A stretch of DNA of 64,000 nt from Streptomyces tendae (GTDB lineage Bacteria; Actinomycetota; Actinomycetes; Streptomycetales; Streptomycetaceae), in assembly GCF_008632955.1 (NCBI RefSeq), contig NZ_CP043959.1:5580001-5644000 (forward strand). The letters run 5' to 3'. Below, piece by piece: positions 34,616-43,415 of this stretch. The notes below the pieces were generated by a model, which searched no databases, was not told the DNA's origin, and saw nothing but the letters and a program-made list of their open reading frames with translations. Numbering within the stretch: position 1 is the first letter of the stretch; every line of letters begins with the position of its first letter. The translations under genes were made by a program, and so were the position numbers.

Positions 34616-35260
34616 ATGCGCAGGTTCCGCCGGACCCGGAGTCCCGGCAACACGGCGATAGCCGCCGTCACGGTGTGCGCCCTGTGCGCGGGGGCCGTGC
34701 TGCTGCGGGACGGCAGGGCCGACTCCCCGCCGCAGCCGTCCGCCGCGCAGGCGCACTCCGAGACCGACGCGCACGGCCCGGCCCGCTCCTCGGTCCCGGC
34801 GCTGCCGCCGTCGCCGCCCGACCGGGTCCGCATCCCCGCGATCGACGTGGACGCGCCGCTGACCGGCCTCGGGCTGACCGGGACCGGCTCTCTGGACGTC
34901 CCGCCCAACGACCGACCCGACCTGGCCGGCTGGTACGAGGCGGGCACCACCCCCGGCGAGCGGGGCACCGCGATCATCGCGGGTCACGTGGACAACGCCG
35001 ACGGCCCGGCCGTCTTCTACTCCCTGGGCGCCCTGGACAAGGGCAGCACGGTCGAGGTGGCCCGGCGCGACGGCACGGTCGCGGTGTTCACGGTGGACGC
35101 CGTCGAGGCGTACGACGCGCGGGACTTCCCCGACGCGAAGGTCTACGGCGCGACGGACCGCCCGGAGCTGCGCGTCATCACCTGCGGCGCCGGCTACTCC
35201 CCCGCCACCGGCTACCGCGGCAACGTGGTCGTCTACGCCCACCTGACGGGCACACGCTGA
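34616..35260 (+). CDS. Class F sortase
   Basis: A 214-residue protein with an N-terminal TM anchor (IAAVTVCALCAGAVLLRDG) and a Pro-rich linker. The sortase domain begins PDRVRIPAIDVDAPLTGLGL. The catalytic triad is visible: His in TAIIAGHVDNADGPAVFYSL near residue 123, Cys in LRVITCGAGYSPATG near 188, and Arg in YRGNVVVYAHL near 199. Class F sortases are typical of high-GC Actinobacteria and have poorly known substrates. The upstream anchored protein is the obvious candidate client or partner even though it lacks a classic sorting motif. Confidence 0.92.
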   Translation: MRRFRRTRSPGNTAIAAVTVCALCAGAVLLRDGRADSPPQPSAAQAHSETDAHGPARSSVPALPPSPPDRVRIPAIDVDAPLTGLGLTGTGSLDVPPNDRPDLAGWYEAGTTPGERGTAIIAGHVDNADGPAVFYSLGALDKGSTVEVARRDGTVAVFTVDAVEAYDARDFPDAKVYGATDRPELRVITCGAGYSPATGYRGNVVVYAHLTGTR

Positions 35261-35288
35261 TTCCCACGGCGTGCCCCGCCCGCCGGTA

Positions 35289-36071
35289 CTACGCCAGCCA
35301 CTGCTCGTACGCCATGTTCGCCACCAGGGCGAAGACGACCGTGAGCAGAACCACGCGGACGAAGCCGCTGCCGCGCTTGAGGGCGGTGCGGGCGCCCAGC
35401 ATGCCGCCCGCCAGGTTGAAGACCGCCATCACCACCGCCAGTTGCCACAGCACGGCGCCCTGCCAGGCGAAGGTGGCGAGCGCGCCCGCGTTGGTGCAGC
35501 AGTTGACGATCTTCGCGGTGGCGGAGGCGGTGACCAGGTCCAGGTGGAGCAGGGCGGTGAGCGCCAGGACGAGGAACGTACCGGTGCCGGGGCCGATCAG
35601 GCCGTCGTAGAAGCCGATGCCGAGGCCGGCCAGGCCGATCGCGGCGAGGATCTGCCGGCGGGTCGCCGGACCCGGCGCGGGGGCCGTGCCGAAGGCGGGC
35701 CGCAGGATGACGAAGGCGGCCACCGCCAGCAGCACCACCATGATCACCGGCTTGAGCACCTCGGTGCTCATCCCGGCCGCGAGGAACGCCCCGCCCGACG
35801 ACCCGGCGAGCGCGGCCAGCCCGATCCGCACCGCCGTCCGCACGTCCACCGGCGCCTTGCGGGCGTACGTCACCGCCGCGCCCGTGGTGCCTACGATCGC
35901 GACCGCCTTGTTGGTGCCCAGCGCGTGCGCGGCAGGGGTCCCGGCGGGCAGGCCGAGCAGCAGGGCGGGGAGGAGCAGCAGCCCTCCGCCGCCCACCACG
36001 GCGTCGATCCAGCCGGCGGCGAGGGCGGCCACGCAGAGCAGGACGACCGTGGTCAGGGTTATGTCGGGCAT
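35289..36071 (-). CDS. TauE/SafE-family membrane permease (sulfite exporter family)
   Basis: A 260-residue protein with about eight TM segments, beginning MPDITLTTVVLLCVAALAA and GWIDAVVGGGGLLLLPALLL, the TauE signature, with a repeated half containing GIGFYDGLIGPGTGTFLVLA. The family exports sulfur oxyanions or organosulfur compounds. The ATG at 36071 begins directly at the first helix. It is divergent from the nir operon; a role in handling sulfite or nitrite is conceivable but only by context. Confidence 0.88.
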   Translation of the reverse strand: MPDITLTTVVLLCVAALAAGWIDAVVGGGGLLLLPALLLGLPAGTPAAHALGTNKAVAIVGTTGAAVTYARKAPVDVRTAVRIGLAALAGSSGGAFLAAGMSTEVLKPVIMVVLLAVAAFVILRPAFGTAPAPGPATRRQILAAIGLAGLGIGFYDGLIGPGTGTFLVLALTALLHLDLVTASATAKIVNCCTNAGALATFAWQGAVLWQLAVVMAVFNLAGGMLGARTALKRGSGFVRVVLLTVVFALVANMAYEQWLA

Positions 36072-36205
36072 GGCCGTGAGCTTATGAAGGCGGTAGATGT
36101 TGCGTCCATCAAGATGAGCGTCTCTTGAGGTTGGGCTCCTCACACCGGTCTCCGCGCCCACCACCGGAAGCCTCACACCCGCGCCCCCCGATCGCTGAGG
36201 GCAGC

Positions 36206-36243
36206 GTTCCGCGCGGGAAACAGAAGGGATGCCACCGGGTAAC
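36206..36243 (+). promoter_or_regulatory. GlnR-box-like site upstream of the nir operon
   Basis: GTTCC-n6-GAAAC-n6-GATGC-n6-GTAAC has exact 6-bp spacers and a perfect GAAAC in the first b site. This is the pattern of a GlnR double box. It lies 22 bp upstream of the first gene of the operon. With the nasA site it suggests nitrogen control of both units. Confidence 0.6.
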
Positions 36244-36265
36244 ACCCGCCCCGCACGCTCGGGGC

Positions 36266-37483
36266 ATGACCTCGAACGAGCGTGTGGTGGTGATCGGCTC
36301 CGGCCTCGCGGGCGTACGTCTCGCCCGGCGGCTCGGCGAGCTGGGCACGCCCGTGACGCTGATCGGCGAGGAGGAGCACCCGCCGTACAACCGGGTGCTG
36401 CTCGCCGAGGTGCTCGCCGGGCGCTACCGGCCCGAGGTGATCGCCCTGCCCGCCCCCGCGGAGCTGGTCCGCGCCCGGGTCACCGGCATCGACCGGGGCC
36501 GGCGGACCGTGGCCTGCGCGGAGGGCTCGGAGATCGCCTACGGACGGCTGGTGCTGGCCACCGGCTCCAACCCGGTCCTGCCGCCGCTGCGCGGCCTGTT
36601 CACCGAGGACCACGCGCTGCCCCGGGGCGTGCACGCGTTCCGCACGCTGGACGACTGCCTGGGCCTGTCCGCCGAGGTGCGGCCGGGCATACGGGCCGTG
36701 GTGATCGGCGGCGGGCTGCTCGGGGTGTCCGCGGCCCGCGCGCTGGCCGTGCGCGGCGCCCAGGTGGTCCTCGCCCAGCAGTCCGAGCGGCTCATGGAGC
36801 GCCAGCTCGACCCGGCCGCCTCCGCGCTGGTCCGGCGCCATCTCACCGGCCTCGGCGTGGAGGTGCACACCGAGTGCCGCGTCCGGGACGTGCGCTGCGT
36901 CGGCGGCGCGGTCCGCTCGGTGGAGATGGCCGACGGCTACGCCCTGGACGCCGACCTGGTGGTGCTGGCCTGCGGGGTGCACCCGAGGGTCTCCCTCGCC
37001 CAGGCCGCCGGCCTGGACGTGGCCAAGGGTGTCGTCGTCGACGACGAGCTGCGCACGTCCGACCCGTACGTCCACGCGGTCGGCGACTGCGCCCAGCACG
37101 CCGGCACCGTCTACGGACTGGCCACCCCGGCCCTGGAACAGGCCGACGCGCTCGCCGCGCTGCTCGCCGGGGACACCACCGCCCGCTACACCGGCACCCG
37201 CTCGCTCACCCGGCTGACCCTGACCGGGCCGGACAGCCCCTTCGACCTGGCCGCGTTCGGCGAGACCGAGGTGCTGCCGGGCGACGACGTCGTGCAGCTC
37301 ACCGACGCCACCCGCGGCACCTACCGCAAGGTCGTGGTCCGCGACGACCGCCTGGTCGGCGGCGTCCTGGTCGGCGAACTCGGCACCGTCGGCGCCCTCG
37401 CGCGCGCCTGGGAGGGAGCAGAGCCGCTCCCGTCCGACGGCGGGCCCCTGCTCCACCTGCTCACCAACGACGGAGGCTCCTGA
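36266..37483 (+). CDS. NirB-N-terminal-like NAD(P)H flavoprotein, probable nitrate reductase electron-transfer subunit
   Basis: A 405-residue FAD/NAD(P) oxidoreductase. VVVIGSGLAGVRLARRLG binds FAD, EHPPYNRVLLAEVLAG is the NirB-type active-site segment, VVIGGGLLGVSAARALAV binds NAD(P)H, and VHAVGDCAQHAG closes the FAD site. It resembles the N-terminal half of NirB but lacks the BFD and siroheme domains. Such stand-alone proteins serve as NasB-like reductases for NasA; that role is inferred here, since the neighbouring NirB has its own flavin domain. Its stop overlaps the nirB start (TGATG). Confidence 0.85.
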   Translation: MTSNERVVVIGSGLAGVRLARRLGELGTPVTLIGEEEHPPYNRVLLAEVLAGRYRPEVIALPAPAELVRARVTGIDRGRRTVACAEGSEIAYGRLVLATGSNPVLPPLRGLFTEDHALPRGVHAFRTLDDCLGLSAEVRPGIRAVVIGGGLLGVSAARALAVRGAQVVLAQQSERLMERQLDPAASALVRRHLTGLGVEVHTECRVRDVRCVGGAVRSVEMADGYALDADLVVLACGVHPRVSLAQAAGLDVAKGVVVDDELRTSDPYVHAVGDCAQHAGTVYGLATPALEQADALAALLAGDTTARYTGTRSLTRLTLTGPDSPFDLAAFGETEVLPGDDVVQLTDATRGTYRKVVVRDDRLVGGVLVGELGTVGALARAWEGAEPLPSDGGPLLHLLTNDGGS

Positions 37484-40083
37484 TGCCCACGGACACCTCG
37501 ACCATCGTGCTCGTCGGCCACGGCATGGTCGGCCAGCGCTTCCTGGAGGCGCTCGCCGAGCGCGGCCTGACCGCCACGCACCGCGTGGTCGTGCTGTGCG
37601 AGGAGCCGCGTCCGGCGTACGACCGCGTGCAGCTCACCTCGTACTTCTCGGGCCGCACCCCCGAGGACCTGTCGCTGACGGACGCGCGGTTCATCGAGGA
37701 CCACGGCATCGAACTGCACGTCGGCGACCCCGCCGAGCACGTGGACCGTGAGGCCCGCACGGTGACCGCCCGCTCCGGTCTGGTCGTCGGCTACGACGTG
37801 CTGGTGCTGGCGACCGGCTCGTACCCTTTCGTGCCGCCGGTGCCGAACAAGGACGCCGAGGGCTGCTTCGTCTACCGCACCATCGAGGACCTGCTCGCGA
37901 TCGAGGAGTACGCGCGGAGGAAGGCGACCGTGGGCGCGGTGGTCGGCGGCGGTCTGCTCGGCCTGGAGGCGGCCGGCGCGCTCAAGGACCTCGGACTCAC
38001 CTCGCACATCGTGGAGTTCGCGCCGCGCCTGATGCCGGTGCAGGTCGACGAGGGCGGCGGCGCGGCGCTGCTGCGCACCATCGAGGACATGGGGCTCTCC
38101 GTCCACACGGGCGTGGGCACCCAGGAGATCGTGGTCGACGAGGCGGGCGCCGTCACCGGCATGAGGCTGTCCGACGGCTCCGAACTCGCCGCCGACATGG
38201 TGGTGTTCTCCGCCGGTGTCCGCCCCCGCGACCAGCTGGCCCGCGACTGCGGTCTGACGGTCGGCGAACGCGGCGGGATCACCGTCGACGAGCAGTGCCG
38301 TACGGTCGCCGACCCGCACGTGTTCGCGATCGGCGAGTGCGCGCTGGCCGCCGACGGCCGGGTGTACGGCCTGGTCGCCCCCGGCTACGAGCAGGCGGAG
38401 ACGGCCGCCGCGACCATCGCCGAGGACGAGGCCGCCTTCACCGGCGCCGACCTGTCCACGAAGCTGAAGCTGCTCGGCGTGGACGTGGCGTCCTTCGGCG
38501 ACGCGCACGGCACCGCCGGGGACTGCCTGGACGTCGTCTACTCCGACTCGCGCGCCGGCCTGTACAAGAAGCTGGTGATCGGCCGGGACGGCACGCTGCT
38601 CGGCGGCATCCTGGTCGGCGACGCGGAGGCGTACGGCACGCTGCGGGCGTTCACCGGCTCGGTGCCGCCGGTCGCGCCGGAGTCGCTGGTGCTGCCCGCG
38701 GGGGCCGGGGCCCCGGCCGTGCTCGGCCCGTCCGCGCTGCCCGACGAGGCGGTGATCTGCTCCTGCCACAACGTCACCAAGGGCGCCGTCCGCGGCGCGG
38801 TCACCGACCACGCGTGCACCACCGTGCCCGAGGTGAAGAAGTGCACCAAGGCCGGCACCGGCTGCGGCAGTTGCGTCAGGGTGCTGGGCCAGCTGGTGGA
38901 CGCCGAGCTGGAGGCGAGCGGCGTCGAGGTCGACAAGGGCCTGTGCGCCTGCTTCTCCCAGACCCGCGAGGAGCTGTACGAGATCGTCCTCGCCCTGCGC
39001 ATCGCCTCCCACCGCGAGCTGCTGGACCGGTACGGCCGGGAGGGGGCGCGCGGCGGCGACGGCTGCGAGGTGTGCAAGCCGACGGTCGGCTCGGTCATCG
39101 CCTCCCTGGCTCCCGCGATCGGCGCGAGCACGTACGTGCTGGACGGCGAGCAGGCGGCGCTGCAGGACACCAACGACCACTTCCTGGCCAACCTGCAGAG
39201 GAACGGCTCGTACTCGGTGGTGCCGCGCATCCCCGGCGGGGAGGTAGCGCCGGAGAAGCTGATCGTGATCGGCGAGATCGCCCGTGACTTCGGCCTCTAC
39301 ACGAAGATCACCGGCGGTCAGCGGATCGACATGTTCGGCGCGCGGGTCGAGCAGCTGCCGCTGATCTGGGCCCGGCTGGTCGACGCCGGTTTCGAGTCGG
39401 GGCACGCCTACGGCAAGTCGCTGCGCACGGTGAAGTCCTGCGTGGGGCAGACCTGGTGCCGCTACGGCGTCCAGGACTCCGTGCGCATGGCGATCGACCT
39501 GGAGCTGCGCTACCGGGGCCTGCGCTCCCCGCACAAGCTCAAGTCGGCGGTCTCCGGCTGCCAGCGGGAGTGCGCCGAGGCCCGGTCGAAGGACTTCGGC
39601 GTCATCGCCACCGCGGGCGGCTGGAACCTGTACGTCGGCGGCAACGGCGGCGCCACCCCGCGCCACGCCGATCTACTGGCGCAGGACCTCTCCGACGCCG
39701 AACTGATCCGCCTGATCGACCGGTTCCTGATGTTCTACATCCGCACCGCCGACCGGCTGGAGCGCACCAGCGTCTGGCTGGACCGGATCCCCGGCGGACT
39801 GGACCACGTACGGGACGTCGTGGTGCACGACTCGCTCGGCATCTGCGACGAGCTGGAGTCGCTGATGGCCGCGCACGTCGCGCACTACCGCGACGAGTGG
39901 GCCGAGACGATCAACGACCCGGAGAAGCTGGCCCGGTTCGTGTCCTTCGTCAACGCCCCGGACACCCCCGACCCGGTGGTCGCCTTCGTCCCCGAACGCG
40001 ACCAGATCAAGCCCGACCTGCCCCTGCTGAGCATCGGCCTGCGTCCCGCCGACGACGTCCTGGAAGGAAGCACACAGCGATGA
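37483..40083 (+). CDS. nirB: NADH-dependent assimilatory nitrite reductase large subunit
   Basis: An 866-residue enzyme reducing nitrite to ammonium. Order: FAD domain (VGHGMVGQRFLEALAER), NADH domain (VGAVVGGGLLGLEAAGAL), BFD-like [2Fe-2S] domain (ICSCHNVTKGAV with TKAGTGCGSC near residues 425-470), ferredoxin-like half-domain, and the siroheme-[4Fe-4S] site (SCVGQTWCRYG and SGCQRECAEARSKDFG, C-x5-C and C-x3-C near residues 660-705). The ATG at 37483 is set by the overlap with the upstream stop; the reading frame open further upstream is not part of the gene. It needs siroheme from the chelatase encoded at 26.8-27.6 kb. Confidence 0.97.
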   Translation: MPTDTSTIVLVGHGMVGQRFLEALAERGLTATHRVVVLCEEPRPAYDRVQLTSYFSGRTPEDLSLTDARFIEDHGIELHVGDPAEHVDREARTVTARSGLVVGYDVLVLATGSYPFVPPVPNKDAEGCFVYRTIEDLLAIEEYARRKATVGAVVGGGLLGLEAAGALKDLGLTSHIVEFAPRLMPVQVDEGGGAALLRTIEDMGLSVHTGVGTQEIVVDEAGAVTGMRLSDGSELAADMVVFSAGVRPRDQLARDCGLTVGERGGITVDEQCRTVADPHVFAIGECALAADGRVYGLVAPGYEQAETAAATIAEDEAAFTGADLSTKLKLLGVDVASFGDAHGTAGDCLDVVYSDSRAGLYKKLVIGRDGTLLGGILVGDAEAYGTLRAFTGSVPPVAPESLVLPAGAGAPAVLGPSALPDEAVICSCHNVTKGAVRGAVTDHACTTVPEVKKCTKAGTGCGSCVRVLGQLVDAELEASGVEVDKGLCACFSQTREELYEIVLALRIASHRELLDRYGREGARGGDGCEVCKPTVGSVIASLAPAIGASTYVLDGEQAALQDTNDHFLANLQRNGSYSVVPRIPGGEVAPEKLIVIGEIARDFGLYTKITGGQRIDMFGARVEQLPLIWARLVDAGFESGHAYGKSLRTVKSCVGQTWCRYGVQDSVRMAIDLELRYRGLRSPHKLKSAVSGCQRECAEARSKDFGVIATAGGWNLYVGGNGGATPRHADLLAQDLSDAELIRLIDRFLMFYIRTADRLERTSVWLDRIPGGLDHVRDVVVHDSLGICDELESLMAAHVAHYRDEWAETINDPEKLARFVSFVNAPDTPDPVVAFVPERDQIKPDLPLLSIGLRPADDVLEGSTQR

Positions 40084-40433
40084 CCCTGGCACTCGAGACG
40101 ACCACCGGCCTGACGATCCGACTCCGCCTGGAGGACGACTGGTTCGAGGTCTGCGACCTCGGCGCGATGATCCCGGGCCGGGGCGTGGCCGCCCTGCTGC
40201 CCGACGGCCGGCAGGCCGCCGTGTTCACCGACCGCGCGGGACGCCTCTACGCCCTCGACAACCGCGACCCGTTCACCGGGGCGGCGGTCCTCTCCCGCGG
40301 GCTCACCGGCACCCACCGAGGCCGCCCGTTCGTCGCCTCCCCGCTCCTGAAGCAGCGTTTCGACCTGGAGACCGGCCGGTGCCTGGACGACGACACGGTC
40401 CGCGTGACGACGTACGAGGTCGAGGCGGCCTGA
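40080..40433 (+). CDS. nirD: Nitrite reductase small subunit
   Basis: A 117-residue Rieske-fold protein (DDWFEVCDLGAMIPGRGVAA, GRLYALDNRDPFTGAAVLSR, ASPLLKQRFDLETGRCLDD). The Cys/His pairs of a true Rieske cluster are absent, as in other NirD proteins, so it is structural or regulatory for NirB. The ATG overlaps the nirB stop by four bases. From 40434 to 40648 no gene is seen. Confidence 0.95.
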   Translation: MTLALETTTGLTIRLRLEDDWFEVCDLGAMIPGRGVAALLPDGRQAAVFTDRAGRLYALDNRDPFTGAAVLSRGLTGTHRGRPFVASPLLKQRFDLETGRCLDDDTVRVTTYEVEAA

Positions 40434-40648
40434 GCGGCCGGGGCTGTCGGGTCCGGGCCGCTGCGGCCCCGGGCCCCCGGTGGCGGTGCCGCTGTGAACG
40501 CGGGGCCGCCGGCCCGGTACGCGCCTGCCCGCGAGACGGCCACCGGCCCGTACGCCGCCGGCCATGAAGCGTCCATGTCATTCCCGTAGGTTCGCTGCTC
40601 GCACGCCCCCGTCGCCGACCGGCGGCGGGGCGGTAACGGCCACCTGGA

Positions 40649-41812
40649 GTGACAGTGGAACGTCGTACCTTCCTTCGTGCGACCGCCCTCGGCGGCAGCT
40701 CCGCCGTACTCGGCGGGACCCTGTGGCGCGGTGCCGCGTACGCCGCCCCCGCCCAGCCCGGCACCGGCCCGTACGGGGCGCTCGGGACGGCGGACGCCAA
40801 CGGGATCGCCCTCCCGGCGGGATTCACCAGCCGGGTGATCGCCCGCTCCGGGCAGCGGGTCGGGAGCACGTCGTACACCTGGCACAACGCCCCGGACGGC
40901 GGGGCCTGTTACGCCGACGGGAGCGGCTGGATCTACGTCTCCAACTCGGAGATCAACCCGTCGGGCGGCGCGAGCGCGGTGAAGTTCTCGGCCACCGGCG
41001 CCATCACGGGCGCGTACCGCGTCCTGTCCGGCACCCGGCAGAATTGCGCCGGCGGGAAGACCCCGTGGAACACGTGGCTGTCCTGTGAGGAGGTGGACCG
41101 CGGGTACGTCTACGAGACCGACCCGTGGGGCGTGAAGGCGGCCGTACGCCGTGACGCCATGGGGCGCTTCAAGCACGAGGCGGCGGCAGCCGACCCGGTG
41201 CGCAGGGTGATCTACCTGACCGAGGACGTCTCGGACGGCTGCTTCTACCGTTTCAGGCCCACGACCTGGGGCGACCTGTCCTCCGGCACACTGGAGGTGC
41301 TGGTCGGCGGCAGCGGCACCAGCGGCCCGGTGAGCTGGGCCCGGGTCCCGGACCCGTCCGGCGCCACCGCCACCCGTAACCAGATCTCCGGAGCCAAGCG
41401 CTTCAACGGCGGCGAGGGCTGCCACTACGCGAACGACACATGCTGGTTCACCACCAAGGGCGACAACCGGGTCTGGCAGTACGACGCTGCCGCCCAGACC
41501 GTCGAACTCGCCTACGACGACTCGCTGGTGCCCAGTGGAACGGCCCCCCTGACCGGGGTCGACAACGTCACCGGCTCCTCCTCCGGCGACCTCTTCGTCG
41601 CCGAGGACGGCGGGAACATGGAGATCTGCGTCATCACTCCCGACGACGTGGTGGCCCCGTTCCTGCGCGTCAGCGGTCAGTCGGGCTCCGAGATCACCGG
41701 CCCGGCCTTCTCCCCGGACGGCTCCCGCCTGTACTTCTCCAGTCAGCGCGGTACGAGCGGGAGTTCGTCGGGCGGCATCACGTACGAGGTGAAGGGTCCC
41801 TTCCGGGCATGA
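40649..41812 (+). CDS. PhoX-like alkaline phosphatase (DUF839), Tat-exported
   Basis: A 387-residue protein starting TVERRTFLRATALGGSSAVL, a twin-arginine signal. The DUF839/PhoX beta-propeller shows TPWNTWLSCEEVDRGYVYE near residue 140, GRFKHEAAAADPVRRVIYLT and GGEGCHYANDTCWFTTKGD; the first two contain conserved Ca/Fe-binding acidic residues. PhoX enzymes hydrolyse phosphate esters outside the cell during phosphate starvation. This protein is shorter than canonical PhoX and could be a phosphatase-related propeller of other function. GTG start at 40649 follows CCTGGAGTGACA. No clear PHO box is seen in front of it. Confidence 0.82.
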   Translation: MTVERRTFLRATALGGSSAVLGGTLWRGAAYAAPAQPGTGPYGALGTADANGIALPAGFTSRVIARSGQRVGSTSYTWHNAPDGGACYADGSGWIYVSNSEINPSGGASAVKFSATGAITGAYRVLSGTRQNCAGGKTPWNTWLSCEEVDRGYVYETDPWGVKAAVRRDAMGRFKHEAAAADPVRRVIYLTEDVSDGCFYRFRPTTWGDLSSGTLEVLVGGSGTSGPVSWARVPDPSGATATRNQISGAKRFNGGEGCHYANDTCWFTTKGDNRVWQYDAAAQTVELAYDDSLVPSGTAPLTGVDNVTGSSSGDLFVAEDGGNMEICVITPDDVVAPFLRVSGQSGSEITGPAFSPDGSRLYFSSQRGTSGSSSGGITYEVKGPFRA

Positions 41813-41844
41813 CGTACCGGGAGGTGGCGGACAGCCACCTCCCG

Positions 41845-41875
41845 GTCACGTCACGTTCCCATCACGGGTCCTTCA
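41845..41875 (+). promoter_or_regulatory. PHO-box-like direct repeats upstream of Excalibur gene 1
   Basis: GTCACGTCAC, GTTCCCATCAC and GGGTCCTTCAT sit head to tail with about 11-bp spacing. The same arrangement occurs upstream of the paralogue at 43294. The form resembles PhoP direct-repeat units (GTTCACC). It lies about 90 bp before the ATG. Confidence 0.5.
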
Positions 41876-41962
41876 TATTCCTCACGCGCCACGAGCCCCC
41901 CAGTAGCTTCGACACCCTCGCACCGATCACACGCTTTCGTCCGACCTGGGGGGCTCCTCACC

Positions 41963-42409
41963 ATGATCCCGTTCCGTACCTCCGCCGCCGCGCTGCTCAC
42001 CGCCGTCGCCCTGGCCGCCGTACCGGCCACCGCCGTGGCCCACGACGGCAACCACCCGTTCGAGAACTGCACCGACGCGTACGACAACGGGTACAGCGAC
42101 ATCCCGAAGAGCGACACCGAGCACTACGGCACGCACCTCGACCGGGACAACGACGGGGTCGGCTGCGACCAGCCGCCGTCGGACTTCGTGCCGCGCGACG
42201 AGAGCGACGACGACGGTGCGGGTGCCGGCGCGGGCGCCGAGGACAGCGGCGCCGAGAAGGAGAACGGCGGCGGCACCGACCTCGCCGAGACCGGGGGCAG
42301 CGACACCACCCCGTACCTCGCGGCCGGGGGCGCGGCCGTGGTCCTGCTGGGCCTCGCGGCCGGCGCGGCCGTGATGATCGCCGCGCGTCGGCGCCGCGAC
42401 AACCGCTGA
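41963..42409 (+). CDS. Secreted Excalibur calcium-binding protein with LAxTG sorting signal
   Basis: A 148-residue precursor. The signal peptide ends ATAVAHDG. The Excalibur domain (ENCTDAYDNGYSDIP, then LDRDNDGVGCDQPPSDF) contains the DxDxDGxxC calcium loop near residue 55-63. A low-complexity Gly/Asp/Glu linker leads to LAETG, a TM helix and an RRRRDNR tail, a class E sortase signal. It should be covalently attached to the cell wall. A close paralogue lies 1 kb downstream. The class F sortase at 34616 is not the expected enzyme for LAxTG; the class E enzyme is presumably elsewhere. Confidence 0.92.
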   Translation: MIPFRTSAAALLTAVALAAVPATAVAHDGNHPFENCTDAYDNGYSDIPKSDTEHYGTHLDRDNDGVGCDQPPSDFVPRDESDDDGAGAGAGAEDSGAEKENGGGTDLAETGGSDTTPYLAAGGAAVVLLGLAAGAAVMIAARRRRDNR

Positions 42410-42414
42410 CCCAC

Positions 42415-42446
42415 CCCCTGGGGGCCGGGTGCCCGGCCCCCAGGGG
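42415..42446. terminator. Bidirectional terminator hairpin
   Basis: CCCCTGGGGGCCGGG and CCCGGCCCCCAGGGG form a 15-bp complementary pair between the converging Excalibur 1 and DUF3592-like genes, with only two bases between arms. Confidence 0.8.
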
Positions 42447-42447
42447 A

Positions 42448-43113
42448 TCACAGTGACAGCAGCAGGGAACCCTCCTTGCCCTGCCGGCGCCGCACATGGC
42501 CGCGCCACCCGGCCAGGGCCGCCATCAGCGTCCAGGTCACCAGGCCGGCGAACGCCCCGTGGAGCCGGCCGGCGGCGTCCACCTGGTCCGCCCGCTCCAT
42601 GGGCACGACACCCTCCGGGTCACGGATCACTTCGAGCCGCTGCCCCGGCCGGGGAGCCCGGTCGCCCTTGTAGGTCATCCGCTCGGCCAGTTCCCGGCCG
42701 TCCTCGGTGCGCAGCGTGAGCCGGTGGTTGCTGCCGCCCGTCCCGTCCGCGCTGTCGGCGACGATCACCACACTCTCGCGCACCCCGCGCACCTCCAGCG
42801 CCAGTTCGGGCGCGTACTGGACGGCCCCGACGAGGACCATCAGGCCGGGCGCCAGGGAGAGCAGGGCGATCCAGCCCGCGCGGTGCAGCCAGATCAGCAG
42901 CCCGCCGAAGGTCAGGCAGAGTACGAGCCCCACGACGATGGGCACCGCCACCCACCGCAGCGTCAGGTAGGACACGCAGGCGGTGACGAGCGCGGCGACC
43001 CAGCCGCACAGCGCCACCCACGCCGCGCGCCGCACCGACCGCCAGGGATCGACGGCGTGCCCTGCCGTGCCGTCCTGGGTTCCGGCCCCGCTTCCCCGTG
43101 TCACCGGTGACAC
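42448..43113 (-). CDS. DUF3592-like integral membrane protein
   Basis: A 221-residue protein with four predicted TM segments: AAWVALCGWVAALVTACVS, VAVPIVVGLVLCLTFGGLLI, WIALLSLAPGLMVLVGAVQY and GLVTWTLMAALAGW. Between the third and fourth lies a soluble domain with RLTLRTEDGRELAERMTYKG and GQRLEVIRDPEGVVPME, the pattern of DUF3592 proteins. Function unknown. It lies between the two Excalibur genes on the opposite strand. Confidence 0.72.
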   Translation of the reverse strand: MSPVTRGSGAGTQDGTAGHAVDPWRSVRRAAWVALCGWVAALVTACVSYLTLRWVAVPIVVGLVLCLTFGGLLIWLHRAGWIALLSLAPGLMVLVGAVQYAPELALEVRGVRESVVIVADSADGTGGSNHRLTLRTEDGRELAERMTYKGDRAPRPGQRLEVIRDPEGVVPMERADQVDAAGRLHGAFAGLVTWTLMAALAGWRGHVRRRQGKEGSLLLSL

Positions 43114-43293
43114 CGCTGCACCTTCCGTTCCCCCGCCGTGGCGGCACTCGTCCGGCTCAGGACACTACCGGCCGTGCCTCGCATCGGACCGGCCGCGGCG
43201 GCCATCGCCGGATGCGGCACCCCTCTCGACGTGGGCTTTCGGCGCGAAACAGAGGAAGGACCGCCTCCGTTCGTGGCGGTCCGCCACGAAGCC

Positions 43294-43326
43294 GTCACAT
43301 CACGTTCACATCACAGGTCACTCGTA
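43294..43326 (+). promoter_or_regulatory. PHO-box-like direct repeats upstream of Excalibur gene 2
   Basis: GTCACATCAC, GTTCACATCAC and AGGTCACTCGT are 11-bp direct units; GTTCACA is close to the PhoP unit. The element matches the one at 41845-41875 at most positions. It lies about 90 bp before the ATG at 43416. Confidence 0.55.
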
Positions 43327-43415
43327 ACCCTCTGCATCACTACTGAACGGCCAGTAACTTCATCACGCCACAGCACATGTACCGGCACCCGCAATCGGAC
43401 TTGGGGGCATTTAGC

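Noticed and set aside
36229..37482. N-terminal extension of nirB in a second frame of the flavoprotein gene
   Set aside because: Residues before 37483 are a shadow of the flavoprotein gene; NirB begins at the TGATG overlap.
40247..41425. Minus-strand frame opposite the PhoX-like gene
   Set aside because: Antisense shadow without family features.
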